Of a DNA stretch of 64,000 nt, positions 25,142-33,858 are shown piece by piece; the first letter of the stretch is position 1, and the number at the start of each line of letters is the position of its first letter. The stretch lies in contig NZ_JBHRTA010000036.1 of NCBI RefSeq assembly GCF_042646065.1, forward strand, positions 1 to 64,000, written 5' to 3'. This DNA is from Parapedobacter deserti (lineage in GTDB: Bacteria; Bacteroidota; Bacteroidia; Sphingobacteriales; Sphingobacteriaceae). The notes under the pieces are model-generated. The model searched no databases. It was not told the origin of the DNA and was given only the letters and a program-made list of their open reading frames with translations. The position numbers were made by a program, and so were the translations under genes.

Positions 25142-25783
25142 ATGGCAAAATTCATAAACGGTGCCAACGGCACCTTTTCCGGAAAAGTGGGCAGCGTCAT
25201 CGGCGCAAGCTGGCGCGGTATCCACTACCTGCGTGGACTGTCGAAAAAGACCAAGATACCACCCACCGAGGCACAGGTGGCCCAGCGCCTCCGCTTCGCC
25301 CTGGTCACCAAATTCCTCTCGCCCTTGCTGGGCATCCTGGCGGTGGGCTTCCGCAACGTGCGGCGGCTTACGGCGGCACAGTTCAGCATGGCGGTGAAGC
25401 GCAACATCGAGCAGGCGGTTATCGGTGCAGCGCCGGATTTTGAGCTGGATTTCTCGGCCATCACGCTCAGCGAGGGCGGCTTGTACATCCCGCTCACCAG
25501 CGCACTGGAGGTGGCTGAAGGATCGATCACCCTCTCGTGGGATCCGGCGCCCAATCAGTTTGGCGGTGCCAGCAACGATGTGGCTTACATCGTGGTGTAC
25601 AACGCGGAGCGGCAGCTCTTCATTACCACGGAGACACCTGCCACGCGGGCGAACGGCTCGGCCGTGGTAGACGTGCCGGCACCTTTTGCCGGGCAGCAGG
25701 GCCACGCGTGGATGTTCTTCGCCAGCCACGACGGCAAGAAGGTTTCAGCAACGGTCTACCTGGGGGAAATCACCTTCCAGTAG
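25142..25783 (+). CDS. DUF6266-family protein A
   Basis: 213 residues. The N-terminus MAKFINGANGTFSGKVGSVIG, then ASWRGIHYLRGLSKK, is the hallmark of DUF6266, a Bacteroidota family of unknown role. The N-terminal 70 residues are conserved among family members; the C-terminal half is a beta-rich domain (ITLSWDPAPNQFGGASNDVAYIVVYN) with a fibronectin-III-like pattern. No signal peptide or membrane helix. It is the first of two tandem DUF6266 genes. Confidence 0.85.
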   Translation: MAKFINGANGTFSGKVGSVIGASWRGIHYLRGLSKKTKIPPTEAQVAQRLRFALVTKFLSPLLGILAVGFRNVRRLTAAQFSMAVKRNIEQAVIGAAPDFELDFSAITLSEGGLYIPLTSALEVAEGSITLSWDPAPNQFGGASNDVAYIVVYNAERQLFITTETPATRANGSAVVDVPAPFAGQQGHAWMFFASHDGKKVSATVYLGEITFQ

Positions 25784-25801
25784 GCCCATGGTTTCACCGG
25801 C

Positions 25802-25818
25802 AGGGGGCATGGCCCCCT
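25802..25818. terminator. GC hairpin between the two DUF6266 genes
   Basis: AGGGGGC (25802-25808), 3-base loop, GCCCCCT (25812-25818). No T-run follows, so it is more likely an attenuator or processing site than a full terminator. Confidence 0.4.
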
Positions 25819-25844
25819 TGCCTTACTCAATAACCGTACGGATT

Positions 25845-26477
25845 ATGGCTATTCTCAAAGGAGGTGCGCTGCACGGCAAGGTGGGCGGCCTCATCTACTA
25901 CACCCGCAACGGGGTATCCTATGCACGGTCGGTACCCAAGCCAGGCGCCGCTCCGCCGTCGCCCGCCCAGCTGGCGCAACGGCTGCGGATGAAGCTGGCG
26001 ATGCAGTTCCTCGCGCCCCTGGCGCCGGTGCTGGAAAAGACCTTCAAGCCGTGGAACAGGCAGGTGTACTCGGGGCTCAACTGGGCGACCAAGCAGGTGC
26101 TGCAGGATGCGGTGGCGGGCGAGTATCCCGACCTGTACATCGATGCGCCACGGGTAAAAGTGAGCTGGGGCGCACTGCCCCGGTTGGACAAGCCCGAGCT
26201 GTCGCCCGGCGGGGACGGGCGGTTCACACTCCGCTGGATACCCGGCAGCGGTCGGTTTGCCGATAACAACGAGCCGGTGTTCCTGCTGATTTATAACGAG
26301 ACGCACGGACACGTGGTGGTAAGCGACGGCACGGCGTGCCGGGGCCACGGGCAGCTGACATTGCAGGTGGCACAAGAGGTGCTGCGGGGTAAGGTGCATG
26401 GCTATGCCTTCTTGACCGACCGCGCGCGCCGATCGGCGTCGAAAAGCGTGTTTTTGGGAACGGTGAGCGCTCAATAA
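25845..26477 (+). CDS. DUF6266-family protein B
   Basis: 210 residues from ATG 25845 (MAILKGGALHGKVGGLIYYTRNGVSYARSV). The layout matches protein A: a short glycine-rich start, the PSPAQLAQRLRMKLAMQFLAP block, then a beta-rich C-terminal half (FTLRWIPGSGRFADNNEPVFLLIYN). The two proteins are diverged paralogues and not a fresh duplication. The gene is followed 29 bases later by DUF5675. Confidence 0.8.
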   Translation: MAILKGGALHGKVGGLIYYTRNGVSYARSVPKPGAAPPSPAQLAQRLRMKLAMQFLAPLAPVLEKTFKPWNRQVYSGLNWATKQVLQDAVAGEYPDLYIDAPRVKVSWGALPRLDKPELSPGGDGRFTLRWIPGSGRFADNNEPVFLLIYNETHGHVVVSDGTACRGHGQLTLQVAQEVLRGKVHGYAFLTDRARRSASKSVFLGTVSAQ

Positions 26478-26506
26478 GAGGCGAGTGCCCGATAAGATTG
26501 AAAATC

Positions 26507-26965
26507 ATGAATGAAAAACAACGAATCAACATTATCCGCGTGGCGCAGGGGAAGAACAGTACCCTTAGCCACCTCTATATCGGCGGCCTGTTTTGCTGTT
26601 ACCTGCTGGAAGACAGTATTCGCAAGGAAAAGATCCAGGGGCTTACCTGCATCCCCGAGGGGGAGTACCGCCTACGCCTCAACCCGTGGGCGGGCATGAA
26701 TGCGCAATACGGGGTGAAATACCCGAAGGTGCACCGGGGCATGCTGGAGATCACCGGTATCCCTAACTTCGACCTGGTATTCATCCACATCGGCAACTAC
26801 CATACGCAGACGGCGGGCTGCCCGCTCACCGGCTCGTACTGGCAGCGGCTGGATGGCGACTACCAGGTGCTACACTCGGCGGCGGCATATAAGTACGTGT
26901 ACCCGCTGCTGGTGGGTGAGATGGAGAAAGGAAACAATAGGATCGTGGTAGAGAATAGGGTTTAG
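26507..26965 (+). CDS. DUF5675-family protein
   Basis: 152 residues from ATG 26507 (MNEKQRINIIRV). The core LLEDSIRKEKIQGLTCIPEGEYRL, then MLEITGIPNFDLVFIHIGNYHTQTAGCPLTG, matches DUF5675, a family seen with phage- and secretion-associated genes in Bacteroidota. The conserved HIGNYxxxTxGC segment with a His and a Cys is suggestive of an L,D-transpeptidase-like or other hydrolase site, which I infer from appearance only. It is followed by a repeat-bearing spacer and two tiny genes. Confidence 0.8.
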   Translation: MNEKQRINIIRVAQGKNSTLSHLYIGGLFCCYLLEDSIRKEKIQGLTCIPEGEYRLRLNPWAGMNAQYGVKYPKVHRGMLEITGIPNFDLVFIHIGNYHTQTAGCPLTGSYWQRLDGDYQVLHSAAAYKYVYPLLVGEMEKGNNRIVVENRV

Positions 26966-27065
26966 GATTTTGGCCTGCTGCTCCTCGTCTGAGAATTGCT
27001 AACGCTACGCTTGCAATTCCTAGGTCTCGTCTGCAGCAGTCGTAAAATCAATCGTGAGGCAGGGA

Positions 27066-27223
27066 CCTTATTTCCACCCCAAGGCAGCTTCGGATGCGCG
27101 CAAGCAACCTAGCGGCGTGAGCGGCGCGAGCGTTGCAGTTCCGTTGGGCCTTATTTCCACCCCAAGGCAGCTTCGGATGCGCGCAAGCAACCTAGCGGCG
27201 TGAGCGAAGCGAGCGTTGCAGTT
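27066..27223. repeat. 83-bp tandem repeat, two copies, REP-like
   Basis: Units begin CCTTATTTCCACCCC at 27066 and 27149; about 75 bases of each are nearly identical, differing mainly at GGCGCG versus GAAGCG. Each contains GGCAGCTTCGGAT (27083-27095, 27166-27178), found once more at 38997-39009 next to the decayed module. CATCCGAAG at 27232-27240 is an inverted copy. Between the DUF5675 stop and here (26966-27065) lies another inverted repeat, GAATTGC/GCAATTC. Confidence 0.75.
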
Positions 27224-27286
27224 GCGGCGCACATCCGAAGTGCTCCTAATCCGCATTCATTTATTAATCACAAAACGACAAAAAGC

Positions 27287-27517
27287 ATGAAGGAAAACAA
27301 CGAAACCGTCGAGCTTCCCGAAGCGGAGAAGCCGACACTATACGACAAGATCAAAGAAACGCTGGCGATCGCCAGCCAACTCATCATTGCCGCACCCGTA
27401 AAGCTACCACCCAAAATAGTGGTCGTCGCCAAGTACGTCGCACTGGCGCTCGGCGTACTGGAAGCCGTGGAAAGCGCCGCGAGGAAAGAGCGGAGGGAAA
27501 ACGATGAAGACGAGTAA
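27287..27517 (+). CDS. small charged protein upstream of holin-like gene
   Basis: 76 residues from ATG 27287 (MKENNETVELPEAEKPTLYDK). A central helix region (LAIASQLIIAAPVKLPPKIVVVAKYVALALGVLEAVE) is semi-hydrophobic; the tail is highly charged (ARKERRENDEDE). It overlaps the next gene by 14 bases. A homologous C-terminal half exists at 38645-38758, which supports that this is a real gene. No family recognised. Confidence 0.65.
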   Translation: MKENNETVELPEAEKPTLYDKIKETLAIASQLIIAAPVKLPPKIVVVAKYVALALGVLEAVESAARKERRENDEDE

Positions 27518-27677
27518 CCTCAAGCTGACCGTAGGCACAGGCAGCGGTACACTGCTAAGCACACTGGCTGTTATAGGTACCCACGATGTGCTCAAGACCG
27601 CCGCTCTCGCAGCCATCGGCGCTGTGGTGAGCTTTGCGGTGAGTTGGGGATTGCAGCGGTGGTGCCGACGAAAGTAA
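27504..27677 (+). CDS. 57-aa single-TM holin-like protein
   Basis: Starts MKTSNLKLTVGTGSGTLLST. One to two short hydrophobic helices (LAVIGTHDVLKTAALAAIGAVVSFAVSWGL) and a basic C-terminus QRWCRRK. A close homologue of identical length occurs at 38751-38924. The layout (small, membrane, basic tail, after DUF5675) resembles phage holins or other small membrane partners. It overlaps the preceding gene by 14 bases and ends at a good terminator. Confidence 0.7.
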   Translation: MKTSNLKLTVGTGSGTLLSTLAVIGTHDVLKTAALAAIGAVVSFAVSWGLQRWCRRK

Positions 27678-27682
27678 TTTTC

Positions 27683-27710
27683 AAAGCGGGTGTGGATGCA
27701 CCCGCTTTTT
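27683..27710 (+). terminator. intrinsic terminator of the DUF6266/DUF5675 module
   Basis: AAAGCGGGTG (27683-27692), 6-base loop, CACCCGCTTT (27699-27708), followed by TT then AAAAG: a 10-bp perfect stem six bases after the last stop codon. Confidence 0.75.
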
Positions 27711-27750
27711 AAAAGACATTGCTTCGATAGCGTGATAGCAAGGCGGGATA

Positions 27751-28200
27751 TTGCTTACAGATTGCCGCTATGATACTAACCGCGTTAAAAGCGCGTTAAG
27801 CCGAATCGATAGCCCATCTTGGCGCGCATGGAGTGGATACGCCTTTGAAAACCTCTGCCTACTTCATGTACAGCCTATTAAAAAAGCCTTGGGCATCTCC
27901 GGGGTATACGCCGAGGTGTCGTCGTGGCAGAGCCGCGAACACGGCGCGCAAATCGATCTGCTGATTGATCGCCGTGACCATATCATATCGGTATGCGAAA
28001 TCAAGTTCTCGAAAGACCCGTATGTGATCAACAAAGCGTACCGGGGGGAGCTTGAAAGAAAACTGACGGCCTTTCGCTTGGAAACGCAAACCCGGAAGAC
28101 GGTGTTTCTCACATTAATCAGTACGTTCGGGCTGCAGGCTAACCAGCACTCCATCGGCTTCGTGCAAAACGTGGTAACGATGAACGACCTATTTGGCTAG
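27751..28200 (+). pseudogene. C-terminal fragment of an archaeal-type AAA ATPase (DUF234 region)
   Basis: 149 codons open from 27751. The segment SWRAWSGYAFENLCLLHVQ, then SSWQSREHGAQIDLLIDRRDHIISVCEIKF, is the C-terminal DUF234-type nuclease-like domain of ATP-binding proteins (archaeal ATPase/DUF234 family), with PD-(D/E)xK-like residues in QIDLLID and CEIK. The AAA ATPase N-terminal part is missing: upstream lies only the module terminator. I therefore treat it as a remnant, unless the small nuclease domain is expressed alone. Confidence 0.75.
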
Positions 28201-28271
28201 CGGCACGCAATCAGGACCTAGGGGAAACGTACATATATCGCTGCTGATGGAGCACAAGTGGGGCTTGTTAT

Positions 28272-28302
28272 TTTGCTAATTGTCTTCTTTTATATACCTT
28301 TG
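28272..28302 (+). promoter_or_regulatory. consensus promoter of the first ECF/FecR locus
   Basis: TTTG (28272-28275), exactly 19 bp, TACCTTTG (28295-28302): a perfect TTTG-N19-TAnnTTTG, about 115 bases upstream of the ECF sigma ATG at 28417. Confidence 0.75.
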
Positions 28303-28416
28303 GATCGATGGGCGTGTCCGTAACGTCGTAATTCTAGGATACGTCCGTCTAGCCGATTATTGGATTATGAACCCCCCGCTTGTATTTATAGCGCTACAAC
28401 AATTAGTCTGATCGAT

Positions 28417-29016
28417 ATGGATATGGTCTCAACTGACGAAATTGCGTTACTGCGAAGATTAAGAACGGGGGATGCCCGGGCGTTTGAGACGATGTACCAT
28501 CGGTATAAACGTCCACTGGCCAAAAGCTTATTGCGGTTATTGAAAGCGCAGTCACTGGCCGAAGATGTTTTGCAGGAGTCGTTTGTAAAAGTGTGGGAGC
28601 GCCGGGCTTTCATCGATCCGGAACGCACATTCGGAGCCTATCTTTATCGAATAGCGGTCAACTTGGTCTACGATATTTATCGGCGATCCAACCTTGATCG
28701 AAAACTGACCGACTACCTGATCAGCCATGCAGACGATGTTTACACGCATGTGGAAGAGCAAATAATCAACCGTGAACAGCTCGGTGCATTGAAGGCATTA
28801 CTGGAGCAAATACCTCCCCAGCGCAGACGGGTCTTTGAACTGTTTAAGCTGGAAGGCAAATCCTACCAAGAAATCAGCATGGAGTTGGGTATCTCTAAAC
28901 CAACCATTAATTCGCATATTACCAAGGTTAACCAATTCCTGCGGGACAAGATTGGTGGACATCTGTTTGAGGGGATTTTGATCTGTGCAATTTCCGGCAT
29001 GTTTCCGTTCGAATAA
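28417..29016 (+). CDS. ECF-type RNA polymerase sigma factor (Bacteroidota expansion family)
   Basis: 199 residues from ATG 28417. Region 2 shows DARAFETMYHRYKRPLAK, then AEDVLQESFVKVWERR; region 4 shows IPPQRRRVFELFKLEGKSYQEIS then ELGISKPTINSHITKVNQFL. It directs transcription of the linked SusC/SusD locus and is held inactive by the FecR-type anti-sigma encoded 61 bases downstream. An in-frame TTG at 28360 is a less likely start. Confidence 0.92.
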   Translation: MDMVSTDEIALLRRLRTGDARAFETMYHRYKRPLAKSLLRLLKAQSLAEDVLQESFVKVWERRAFIDPERTFGAYLYRIAVNLVYDIYRRSNLDRKLTDYLISHADDVYTHVEEQIINREQLGALKALLEQIPPQRRRVFELFKLEGKSYQEISMELGISKPTINSHITKVNQFLRDKIGGHLFEGILICAISGMFPFE

Positions 29017-29077
29017 AAAAATAGATTTCCATCATTACTTTTTTGCTGCTGTCCGTAATACAAGAAAAGGACAGTAA

Positions 29078-30334
29078 ATGGACCGTGCTAACCAACTCGT
29101 AGAACTGTTTCGGAAATTCTTGGCAGACGATTATACGGTGGCCGAATTCCGCCAATTGCAAGACTACTTCAGTACTGATGGCCATGCGGAGCTGATTAAA
29201 CAGCTCATCAGGCAAGCGATGCGCGAGGAAGCGGATGACGTGAAAGATCAGGAGGTAGACCTCCTTTTAGAACAAGTGGATGCACGGCTTTCCTACAAGC
29301 TTTTTACCACAAGTAGTCATTCCTCGCCAAAGAGGCACTGGTTGCTCTACGCGGCGGCGGTGGTGCTCATAGCGCTATTGGGTGTGTGGGCTTACATGGG
29401 TGATTACCTTCACCTCGGTTCAACCGAAAACGGTCAACAGTTCACACAGGCAGATGTTGCACCGGGAACCAACAGGGCTACGTTAACATTGGCTAATGGA
29501 ACCATCGTAGCGCTAAACGAAGCGCAACACGGCATTGTCATAGGAGAGGAGCTCGTCTATACCGATGGGAGTAAGGTCTTGGCCGAGGGGCAATCGCAGA
29601 CAGGGGGGCAAGTACAGCTACTATCCTTATCCACACCTAATGGCGGGACCTATCAACTTACGCTCCAAGACAGCACAACGGTGTGGCTGAATTCGTCAAG
29701 CACATTATCCTACCCAAGCCATTTCGACGAAGGTGAACGCGTGGTGCACTTGACTGGCGAAGCTTATTTTGCGGTTAACCCCCAGCATGGGCAAACGGTC
29801 AGGAGCCAAACAACGGCTCCTTCGATCCCATTCAAAGTCGTCACAAACGGCCAGACCATCCACGTGCTGGGTACCGAGTTTAATGTTTCGGCCTATCCCG
29901 GCAAAAGACAGGTCACGACCACATTAGTAGAAGGGACTGTGGAAATCGCTGCAGAAAACACAGCCGCCACGAAGCGGTTGGCACCCGGCCAGCAAGCTAT
30001 CGTACAGGAGGGCAATGTGCACGTGTCGGACATAGACGTTCGCCCATTTGTGAGTTGGAAAAACGGCGTATTCTATTTTGACAGAACGCCCCTGGCCGAT
30101 GCGATGGACGCATTAAGCCGCTGGTATGATGTAGAGGTGAGCTATGAAGGCTCGATCCCCCGCACGCATTTTTATGGCGAGATAAGCCGAAGCAAACCCT
30201 TATCAGAAGTATTGATGGTCCTTAAAGAAGGGGGGGTTAATTTCCGGATCGAGCCAGTGGAAGGTCGATCCAAGCTTATCGTCTCTGAAACGGACACTAA
30301 AAATAAAACCAATAAAAAGGGAGGTTACCGATGA
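29078..30334 (+). CDS. FecR-family anti-sigma factor
   Basis: 418 residues. The cytoplasmic N-terminus (1-85) binds sigma, one membrane helix follows (about 86-107, WLLYAAAVVLIALLGVWAYMG), then the periplasmic FecR domain (LSTPNGGTYQLTLQDSTTVWLNSSSTLSYPSHF ... VTNGQTIHVLGTEFNVSAYPG) and the C-terminal DUF4974 (FYFDRTPLADAMDALSRWYDVEV). It receives the signal from the STN domain of the downstream SusC. Gene order sigma - FecR - SusC - SusD is standard for Bacteroidota trans-envelope signalling. Confidence 0.93.
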   Translation: MDRANQLVELFRKFLADDYTVAEFRQLQDYFSTDGHAELIKQLIRQAMREEADDVKDQEVDLLLEQVDARLSYKLFTTSSHSSPKRHWLLYAAAVVLIALLGVWAYMGDYLHLGSTENGQQFTQADVAPGTNRATLTLANGTIVALNEAQHGIVIGEELVYTDGSKVLAEGQSQTGGQVQLLSLSTPNGGTYQLTLQDSTTVWLNSSSTLSYPSHFDEGERVVHLTGEAYFAVNPQHGQTVRSQTTAPSIPFKVVTNGQTIHVLGTEFNVSAYPGKRQVTTTLVEGTVEIAAENTAATKRLAPGQQAIVQEGNVHVSDIDVRPFVSWKNGVFYFDRTPLADAMDALSRWYDVEVSYEGSIPRTHFYGEISRSKPLSEVLMVLKEGGVNFRIEPVEGRSKLIVSETDTKNKTNKKGGYR

Positions 30335-30376
30335 GGACATAACCGATTAGACCAGATGAACCGCCACCAACAAAAG

Positions 30377-30403
30377 CCGGATAGTGCTGGAGACACTACC
30401 CGG
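30377..30403 (+). promoter_or_regulatory. leader hairpin between FecR and SusC
   Basis: CCGG-A-TAGTG (30377-30386) pairs with CACTA-C-CCGG (30394-30403) around a 7-base loop. It lies in the 152-bp FecR-SusC spacer, the place where the second locus has another hairpin (40962-40981). A role in attenuation or mRNA processing is inferred. Confidence 0.45.
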
Positions 30404-30486
30404 TAACCGTTGCGTGTCGTTGACCTGTTGCAAATGCAGCAACGAGTTTAGCCAATTAGTATAAACAACGCAAGCAATACAAACAT

Positions 30487-33400
30487 ATGATTTTTGATGT
30501 AACCATCAAAGACCCGCGCTGGTCTTTGACGTTCAGTGTGTTATTGATGATAAAATTAACGACAGTCATCACGTTGTTGATGATCACGCAAGCCGCAGGG
30601 AAAAGCCTCGCACAGTCGATAAACCTCAAGGCAACCGATATTACGTTGGCGGAAGCGATGCGACGTATCCAACACCAAAGCGGTTATACGTTTTTCCTGA
30701 GTGGGGAGCACATCGGGGAACTGAAAGTAAACCCGGAAATCGAGGATGCAAACCTGAAACAGGCGATGGATGACCTGCTGACGCCCTTGGGGTTGGAGTG
30801 GGTGTCAAAAGGTGACATTATCATCGTCAAACCCCCGGCAAGACGGGCTATGCCCACGAAACGGGCCTCGCTAGCGCTGCACGAAACACCGCGACCACAG
30901 CAACGGATGATCAACGGACGCGTAACCGATGAAAGCGGGGCCGCATTGGAGGGCGTGACGGTAGCGGTAAAAGGATCGTCGCTAGCTACGTCTACAGACC
31001 CGGATGGGCGGTATCAACTCACCTTGCCGGAAAACGCACAGGTGTTGGTGTTCTCCATCGTGGGGTACGGGCAACAAGAGCAATCCATCGGCGAGCAGTC
31101 CGTTATCAACATGACTCTACGGGAATCGATGAGCGATTTGGAAGAAGTGGTGGTGGTGGGTTACGGAACGCAGCGCAAAAGCGACGTCACCGGCGCGGTG
31201 TCTACCTTGGAGGGCAGGGACATCGCCGAGCGGCAGGCCGTGCAGGTATCGCAGGCGCTCCAAGGAGCAGTGGCGGGTGTGACTGTCACGCGCGACAACG
31301 GTGCACCGGGGGCCTCATCCACCGTCAGGGTGCGTGGGGTGACCACCATCGGCAATAACGATGCGCTGGTCATCGTGGATGGCGTGCCCACCAGTAACAT
31401 CAACAACGTCAACCCAAATGACATCGCCAGCATAAGCGTGCTGAAAGACGGTGCGTCGGCTTCCATTTACGGTTCGCGGGCAGCGGCAGGGGTTATCCTG
31501 ATTACCACCAAACGGGCTCGAGAGGGCCAGTCTGCGCTGAACTACCAATACGAATTCGGACTGGAATCGCCCACGCAACTTCCGGAATACACAGACATCG
31601 TGCGGTACATGGAGTTGTTTAACGAATACCTCCATAACGACGGCACGGCGCCCCTGTATCCGGCCGACCTGATTAACAATTACTGGGAAAACCACCGGGC
31701 CAATCCGGACGCTTATCCGGCCACCGATTGGCAATCTGCTATCTTGCGTAACAATGCCCCGAGGCACCGGCACGACCTGTCATTTATCGCAGGTACCGCC
31801 AAGCTGAAAACAAATGCGTCGCTGAGCTATGCTGCGGTGGATGGTTTGTATGAAAACCGCTCGTACGACCGGTATACCGCACGGATCAACAACGACATCC
31901 AGGTGAATGACTTCATCAAGGCAAATGTGGATGTATTTTATAAGCGTACCTTTTCTGAGGCTATCGCTGGCGAAAACCCCATATATGCAGCAAGGGCCTT
32001 GCCGGGGCATTTCGCGCATTTGTACTCCGACGGACGGTACGCCCCCGGAAAGGAGGGCAGGAATCCCTATGCCGAGGTGCGCGACGGAGGATTCCGAAAT
32101 GAAACGTATAACCAGCTTGGCGGCAGGCTTATGTTTGAGGCGAAACCGCTGAAAGGTTTGACCATGACGGCACTGGTGTCGCCGACGTTTGACTTTAATA
32201 AAGTTAAAGTGTTTTCCAGGGTGATCGAATATTCAGCATTGGAAAACCCTGGGCAGGTCATCTACCGCAACCGGCCCAATACCATACTCCGTGAAGAACG
32301 ACCTGAAACATTTACCTTCAACGGGCAGATGCTGGTGAACTACGCCACGGAAATCGCCATGGATCACCGCGTGGAAGCGCTGTTGGGCTATGAGGAGAAT
32401 TACATTAAATCTGAGGAGTTGATGGCTTCCCGCCAAGGGTTTGCGCTGCAGGATTTCCCGTATTTGGACGTTGGCGCATTGGATTTACGTGATAACAGCG
32501 GAACAGCTAGTGAAGCGGCATTGCGTTCGGTTTTCGGCCGGCTGATGTACAACTATAAGGACAGGTACTTGTTGCAAGGAAATCTTCGCATGGATGGATC
32601 CTCACGTTTCCATCGTGACCACCGTTGGGGGCTATTTCCGTCGTTCTCTGCGGGGTGGGTAATTTCCGAAGAACCCTTTTTCAACGGGATTTCCCATGCT
32701 GTTCCCCATCTTAAATTCCGCGGTTCGTGGGGGATACTCGGCAACGAACGGATGGTAAATTTCTATCCCTACCAAGCGTCTATCTCCTTCAACAATGTGC
32801 TGTTCTACCAGAACAATGCTTTGCTGCCCCTGCAAACGGGGGCGCAGCTTGTGTATGCCATGTCAAACATCACCTGGGAAACCACCGAATCGCTCGACTT
32901 GGGGATGGATGTGACATTTCTGAACAGCCGTTTGACAGCTACGGTGGATTACTACCAAAAGGAAACACGCGACATCCTCCTGCAGTTGGACATCCCTTCG
33001 TACATCGGCTATGGGGCACCCAACCAGAACGCCGGCGTAGTGCGGGCTAGGGGTTGGGACCTCGAACTGGGCTGGCGTGACAACATCGGCGAACTTAACT
33101 ACACCGTAAGCGCTAACGTGTCTGACGTGAAAACACAGGTGGTAGACCTCAAAGGTACACAACTGCGCGGCAACATGGCGCAAATCGAAGGGCATGAGTT
33201 CAACTCCTGGTTCGGATATGTGAGCGAGGGCCTCTTCCAGACCGAAGCAGAACTGCAAGGCGCGCCGGTGCCGAACGCCAATACGCGGGTGGGCGATGTG
33301 CGGTATGTAGACATCAACGGCGATGGAAGGATCACGCCGGAAGGCGATATGGTGCCGCTTAGGGGGGCAATGCCCCGCTATACCTACGGCGGTAACATCC

Positions 33401-33858
33401 GCCTGGACTATAAAGGGTTCGATCTGGGAGTGGTCTTCCAAGGTGTGGGCAGAGTTAACAGCCGACTCAGCAACGTCCAGGTGGAACCTTTCCTGGAGGC
33501 CTTCGGCAACATTCCGACGAACATCGACGGAAATTTCTGGAGCCCCTACAACACGCCCGAGCAGAATCTGGCCGCTAAGTACCCCCGGTTATCGCGGACA
33601 TCCGCATCGAACAACTACCAGATGTCTGACTTTTGGCTTATAAACGGAGCTTACTTCCGATTGAAGAACGTGACACTCGGCTATAGCCTACCCACCGAGA
33701 CCGCGGCGAAAATACGCATGCAGGGCCTGCGCATCTATGTGGCCGCCAATGATGCGGTGACACTGCATGGATTCCCCAGGGGATGGGATCCGGAAGTCGG
33801 ATCAGGCAGTTACCCCATTGTCCGCACCGTGATGGTCGGATTAGGATTAACACTTTAA
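30487..33858 (+). CDS. SusC/RagA-type TonB-dependent receptor with STN signalling domain
   Basis: 1123 residues. An N-terminal signal (LLMIKLTTVITLLMITQAAGKSLAQ) is followed by the STN domain (about 45-100, DITLAEAMRRIQHQSGYTFF), a carboxypeptidase-regulatory-like domain (MINGRVTDESGAALEGVTVAV), the SusC motif EEVVVVGYGTQRKSDVTG, the TonB plug and the 22-strand barrel ending VRTVMVGLGLTL. It imports a substrate too large for porins and signals via FecR. The unusual stretch MIFDVTIKDPRWSLTFSVLL before the signal is typical of this subfamily. SusD starts on its last base. Confidence 0.94.
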   Translation: MIFDVTIKDPRWSLTFSVLLMIKLTTVITLLMITQAAGKSLAQSINLKATDITLAEAMRRIQHQSGYTFFLSGEHIGELKVNPEIEDANLKQAMDDLLTPLGLEWVSKGDIIIVKPPARRAMPTKRASLALHETPRPQQRMINGRVTDESGAALEGVTVAVKGSSLATSTDPDGRYQLTLPENAQVLVFSIVGYGQQEQSIGEQSVINMTLRESMSDLEEVVVVGYGTQRKSDVTGAVSTLEGRDIAERQAVQVSQALQGAVAGVTVTRDNGAPGASSTVRVRGVTTIGNNDALVIVDGVPTSNINNVNPNDIASISVLKDGASASIYGSRAAAGVILITTKRAREGQSALNYQYEFGLESPTQLPEYTDIVRYMELFNEYLHNDGTAPLYPADLINNYWENHRANPDAYPATDWQSAILRNNAPRHRHDLSFIAGTAKLKTNASLSYAAVDGLYENRSYDRYTARINNDIQVNDFIKANVDVFYKRTFSEAIAGENPIYAARALPGHFAHLYSDGRYAPGKEGRNPYAEVRDGGFRNETYNQLGGRLMFEAKPLKGLTMTALVSPTFDFNKVKVFSRVIEYSALENPGQVIYRNRPNTILREERPETFTFNGQMLVNYATEIAMDHRVEALLGYEENYIKSEELMASRQGFALQDFPYLDVGALDLRDNSGTASEAALRSVFGRLMYNYKDRYLLQGNLRMDGSSRFHRDHRWGLFPSFSAGWVISEEPFFNGISHAVPHLKFRGSWGILGNERMVNFYPYQASISFNNVLFYQNNALLPLQTGAQLVYAMSNITWETTESLDLGMDVTFLNSRLTATVDYYQKETRDILLQLDIPSYIGYGAPNQNAGVVRARGWDLELGWRDNIGELNYTVSANVSDVKTQVVDLKGTQLRGNMAQIEGHEFNSWFGYVSEGLFQTEAELQGAPVPNANTRVGDVRYVDINGDGRITPEGDMVPLRGAMPRYTYGGNIRLDYKGFDLGVVFQGVGRVNSRLSNVQVEPFLEAFGNIPTNIDGNFWSPYNTPEQNLAAKYPRLSRTSASNNYQMSDFWLINGAYFRLKNVTLGYSLPTETAAKIRMQGLRIYVAANDAVTLHGFPRGWDPEVGSGSYPIVRTVMVGLGLTL

